Positions 61,628 to 64,000 of a DNA stretch of 64,000 bases are shown here, piece by piece; position 1 is the stretch's first letter; every line of letters begins with the position of its first letter. The stretch lies in NCBI RefSeq assembly GCF_004745635.1, contig NZ_SRLB01000002.1, positions 186,001-250,000 of the forward strand, read 5' to 3'. Source of the DNA: Methylobacterium nonmethylotrophicum. Its GTDB lineage: Bacteria > Pseudomonadota > Alphaproteobacteria > Rhizobiales > Beijerinckiaceae. A program made the position numbers and the translations under genes. The notes under the pieces are model-generated. The model searched no databases. It worked only from the letters and a program-made list of their open reading frames with translations, and was not told the DNA's origin.

Positions 61628-64000
61628 ATGACGAAAGCCGAGCCGGACACCGCGCAACGCAGCCCCGCCTCGGACCACCGGCCCGATCCGGTGCGCGCCG
61701 GGCTCGACCGGCTGGTGGTTCGCGCCGGGCGGGTGACGCTGTGGGAGCAGGCCTGGCCGATCCTGTGGCGGGGCCTGGCGGTCGTGCTGCTGTTTCTCGC
61801 CGCGTCGTGGCTCGGCCTGTGGCTCGATGCGGGGCCGGCCCTGCGCATGGCCGGTGTCGCGGCGTTCGGGATCGCGCTCCTGGCCGCGCTCGCGCCGCTC
61901 GTGCGCCTGCGGCGGCTCGCCCGGACCCAGGCGCTGGCGCGGATCGACCGCGATGCGGGCCTGAGCCACCGGCCGGCCCGCGCCCTCGAGGACACGCTGG
62001 CTCTCGGCCGCGACGATCCCGGGGCGCAGGCCCTGTGGGCGCTGCACCGGCGCCGGGCGGCCGCCACGGTGGCGCGCCTGAAAGTGTCCGGCCCGCGGCC
62101 CGGGATGACCCGGCGCGACCCCTTCGCGCTGCGCGCCGGCGCGATCCTGGCCGCGGTGGCCGGCGCCTTCGTGGCCGGGCCGGAAGCGGGCGACCGGCTG
62201 CGCGCCGCCTTCGACTGGCGCGGGCCGCCGGCGGCGGCACCCGCGTTCCGGGTCGACGGCTGGATCGACCCGCCGCTCTACACCCGGATGCCGCCCCTGA
62301 TCGTCACCCTGGCGGAGGCCGGTCAGCGCCTGCGCGCCCCGGTGAACGCGACCCTGGTGGTGCGCATCGCCGGCGCCTCCGACGCGACGGTGACGCCGGG
62401 GGCCGGCCTGAAGGCCCTGCCGGCCACCACGCCGGCCAGGCCCGACCTGCGCGAGGAGCGCTTCACGCTGACCGGCGGCACCGCCGAGGTCGCGGTGCAG
62501 ACGGGCTTCGCCAGCACCCACCGCCTCACCGTCGAGACCATCCCCGACCGCCCGCCGGAGATCGCCTTCGCGGGCGCTCCTGAGACCAACGGGCGCGGGA
62601 CCTTCACCCTCGCCTACCGGGCCAAGGACGATTACGGCCTCGCCTCGGCGGAAGGCCTCGTCGAGCCGCAGGCGAAGGGCCGCAGCCTGGTGCCGCCGCC
62701 CCGCCTGACCCTCTCGCTGCCGACCGACCCGCAGGGCAACACCGACACCCGCACGCTCATCGACCTCACCGACAACCCCTGGGCCGGCGCCAAGGTGCTG
62801 CTGACCCTGGTGGCCAGGGACGAGGCGGGCCAGGAGGGACGCTCCGCCCCCCTCGCCTTCACGCTGCCGGGCCGCTTCTTCACCAAGCCCCTGGCGCGGT
62901 CGCTGGCCGAGGAGCGCCGCCGCCTCGTCCTCGATCCGGACGGGAGCCGGGCCCGTGTCGAGACCTCCCTCGATGCGCTCCTGATCGCGCCCGAGCGCTT
63001 CACGCCGCAATGGGGCGTCTTCCTCGGCCTCAAGGAAGCGGCGCGGCGCCTGCGGGCGGCCAGGACCGACGAGGCCCTGACCGAGGTCGCGGACCTCCTC
63101 TGGACCATGGCGCTGCAGATCGAGGAGGGCGACCTCTCGGACGCCGAGAAGGCCCTGCGCGCCGCCCAGGACCGGCTGAAGGACGCGCTCGACCGCGGCG
63201 CCTCCGATCAGGAGATCGCCAAGCTCACCGACGAGCTGCGCCAGGCGATGGACCGCTTCCTGAAGGAGTTCGCCCAGCGCCAGCAGCAGAACCCGCCGAA
63301 TCCCGGGCAGCAGAACCAGCAGGCCGACCGCACGGTGACGCCGGACGACCTCTCGAAGATGCTCGACCAGATGCAGGAGGCGATGAAGCGCGGCGACGTG
63401 GCCGAGGCCCAGCGCCTGCTCGATCAGCTTCGCGGCATCCTGGAGAACCTGCAGACCGCCCAGCCGAACTCGCGCATGTCGGACCCCACCGCCCGCGAGA
63501 TGAACCGCCAGATGCAGGATCTCGAGGCGATGGCGCGCGAGCAGCAGGGCCTGCGCGACGAGACCTTCCGGCAGGGTCAGGAGCGCCGCTTCGGCAATCG
63601 CGGCCAGCCGCAGCAGGGCCAGCAGGGGCAGCGTCAGCCGGGCCAGCGCGGCCAGCAGGGACAGCGCGGGGGCGAGCCCCAGGGACAGGACGGCCAGCAG
63701 CCCGGCCAGCGCGGCCAGCAGGGCGGTCAGCCGGGGGGCCTGGGCGACCGCCAGCAGGCCCTGCGCCAGCGCCTGGAGGACCTGCAGCGGCGGATGAAGG
63801 AGCTCGGCATGCAGGGCGAGCAGGGCCTCTCCGACGCCGAGCAGGCGATGCGCGAGGCCGAGAACGCCCTCGGCCAGGGCCAGGACGGCTCCGCCGTGGA
63901 CGCGCAGGGCCGCGCCCTCGAAGGGCTGCAGCGCGGCGCGCAGGGCATGGCCCAGCAGATGCAGCAGATGGGCCAGGACGGCGAGGGCCAGCAGGCCGCC
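61628..64000 (+). CDS. TIGR02302/DUF4175 family membrane protein (cut by window edge)
   Basis: 791 codons present, the end is missing. Two or three membrane helices near the start (LWRGLAVVLLFLAASWLGL, AGVAAFGIALLAALAPL, AGAILAAVAGAFVAGP), then the DUF4175 pattern (WIDPPLYTRMPPLIV, DRPPEIAF, AKDDYGLASAEGLVEPQ, DNPWAGAKVLLTLVARDEAGQEG) and long helices. After about residue 650 comes a Gln/Gly-rich low-complexity part (63600-63740) and MQxGEQGLSDAEQAM-like helices. Function unknown; follows lysA in most Rhizobiales. Confidence 0.88.
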   Translation, partial: MTKAEPDTAQRSPASDHRPDPVRAGLDRLVVRAGRVTLWEQAWPILWRGLAVVLLFLAASWLGLWLDAGPALRMAGVAAFGIALLAALAPLVRLRRLARTQALARIDRDAGLSHRPARALEDTLALGRDDPGAQALWALHRRRAAATVARLKVSGPRPGMTRRDPFALRAGAILAAVAGAFVAGPEAGDRLRAAFDWRGPPAAAPAFRVDGWIDPPLYTRMPPLIVTLAEAGQRLRAPVNATLVVRIAGASDATVTPGAGLKALPATTPARPDLREERFTLTGGTAEVAVQTGFASTHRLTVETIPDRPPEIAFAGAPETNGRGTFTLAYRAKDDYGLASAEGLVEPQAKGRSLVPPPRLTLSLPTDPQGNTDTRTLIDLTDNPWAGAKVLLTLVARDEAGQEGRSAPLAFTLPGRFFTKPLARSLAEERRRLVLDPDGSRARVETSLDALLIAPERFTPQWGVFLGLKEAARRLRAARTDEALTEVADLLWTMALQIEEGDLSDAEKALRAAQDRLKDALDRGASDQEIAKLTDELRQAMDRFLKEFAQRQQQNPPNPGQQNQQADRTVTPDDLSKMLDQMQEAMKRGDVAEAQRLLDQLRGILENLQTAQPNSRMSDPTAREMNRQMQDLEAMAREQQGLRDETFRQGQERRFGNRGQPQQGQQGQRQPGQRGQQGQRGGEPQGQDGQQPGQRGQQGGQPGGLGDRQQALRQRLEDLQRRMKELGMQGEQGLSDAEQAMREAENALGQGQDGSAVDAQGRALEGLQRGAQGMAQQMQQMGQDGEGQQAA
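63596..63745 (+). repeat. Gln/Gly-rich low-complexity coding repeat
   Basis: Irregular tandem units of the type GGCCAGCAGGGACAG within the TIGR02302 gene, encoding runs of GQ, GQQ, GQR. Length is likely to vary among strains. Confidence 0.7.

Overview
The window is high-GC DNA from an alphaproteobacterium of the order Hyphomicrobiales (Rhizobiales), most likely Methylobacterium or a close relative. The basis is the Rhizobiales gene orders (aroB-aroK-small membrane protein-xerD; lptM-lysA-TIGR02302 protein; the flgB-to-fliP block containing motE), a CtrA/ChpT/CpdR cell-cycle phosphorelay, phasins, an EipA/DUF1134 protein and a DUF6894-type small protein. The genus is an inference from gene content, not from a search.

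Layout. 1-3554: shikimate genes aroB (cut by the window edge) and aroK on the minus strand, then a 48-residue membrane protein, xerD and a membrane-anchored endonuclease/exonuclease/phosphatase on the plus strand. 3640-7322: a sugar-acid catabolic block with a GntR/FCD regulator, a DapA-family dehydratase resembling 2-keto-3-deoxy-L-arabonate dehydratase, a phosphogluconate-dehydrogenase-like oxidoreductase and a LysR regulator. 7919-13598: a Crp/Fnr regulator with two tiny ORFs, a diguanylate cyclase, a DUF6894-like protein and a periplasmic binding protein. 13805-22943: a large heparinase II/III-type protein divergent from flagellar genes flgB, flgC, fliE, flgG, flgA, flgI, motE, flgH, fliL and fliP, many with start and stop overlapping by 4 bases. 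23075-25141: secreted and membrane proteins including YqaA and DsbB types.

25281-28611 is a sharply AT-rich island unlike everything around it. It carries three minus-strand modules, each an intact ORF of about 95 codons (family A) directly followed by, or overlapping, a broken gene (family B) whose remnants look like a PIN-type nuclease. Two modules lie in direct repeats of about 534 bp spaced 952 bp apart. An 80-bp copy of the 3' end of the flanking DUF1178 gene (72/80 identical, same orientation) lies inside the island, so the island looks like two insertions stacked at that gene end. I read A as an antidote-like partner and B as its decayed toxin; this is an inference.

28612-42664: DUF1178 protein, carbon-nitrogen hydrolase, grxC, cpdR, N-formylglutamate amidohydrolase, a CitE-type lyase, a TadG-like VWA pilus protein, a phasin with two possible granule proteins, a GyrI-like protein, a methyltransferase, a UPF0104 membrane protein, an alpha/beta hydrolase and a GNAT acetyltransferase. 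42755-53046: fliJ-fliI divergent from ctrA, then the chemotaxis operon cheA-cheW-cheY-cheB-cheR, then chpT. Motility, chemotaxis and the CtrA phosphorelay thus sit together, and cpdR is 14 kb away. 53209-64000: cysQ, a YHS-domain protein, eipA, a coiled-coil protein, a Cys-rich secreted protein, a hybrid histidine kinase with a perfect TTAA-N7-TTAA CtrA box upstream, lptM, lysA and a TIGR02302/DUF4175 membrane protein cut by the right edge. No tRNA, rRNA, CRISPR array or complete insertion sequence was recognised.
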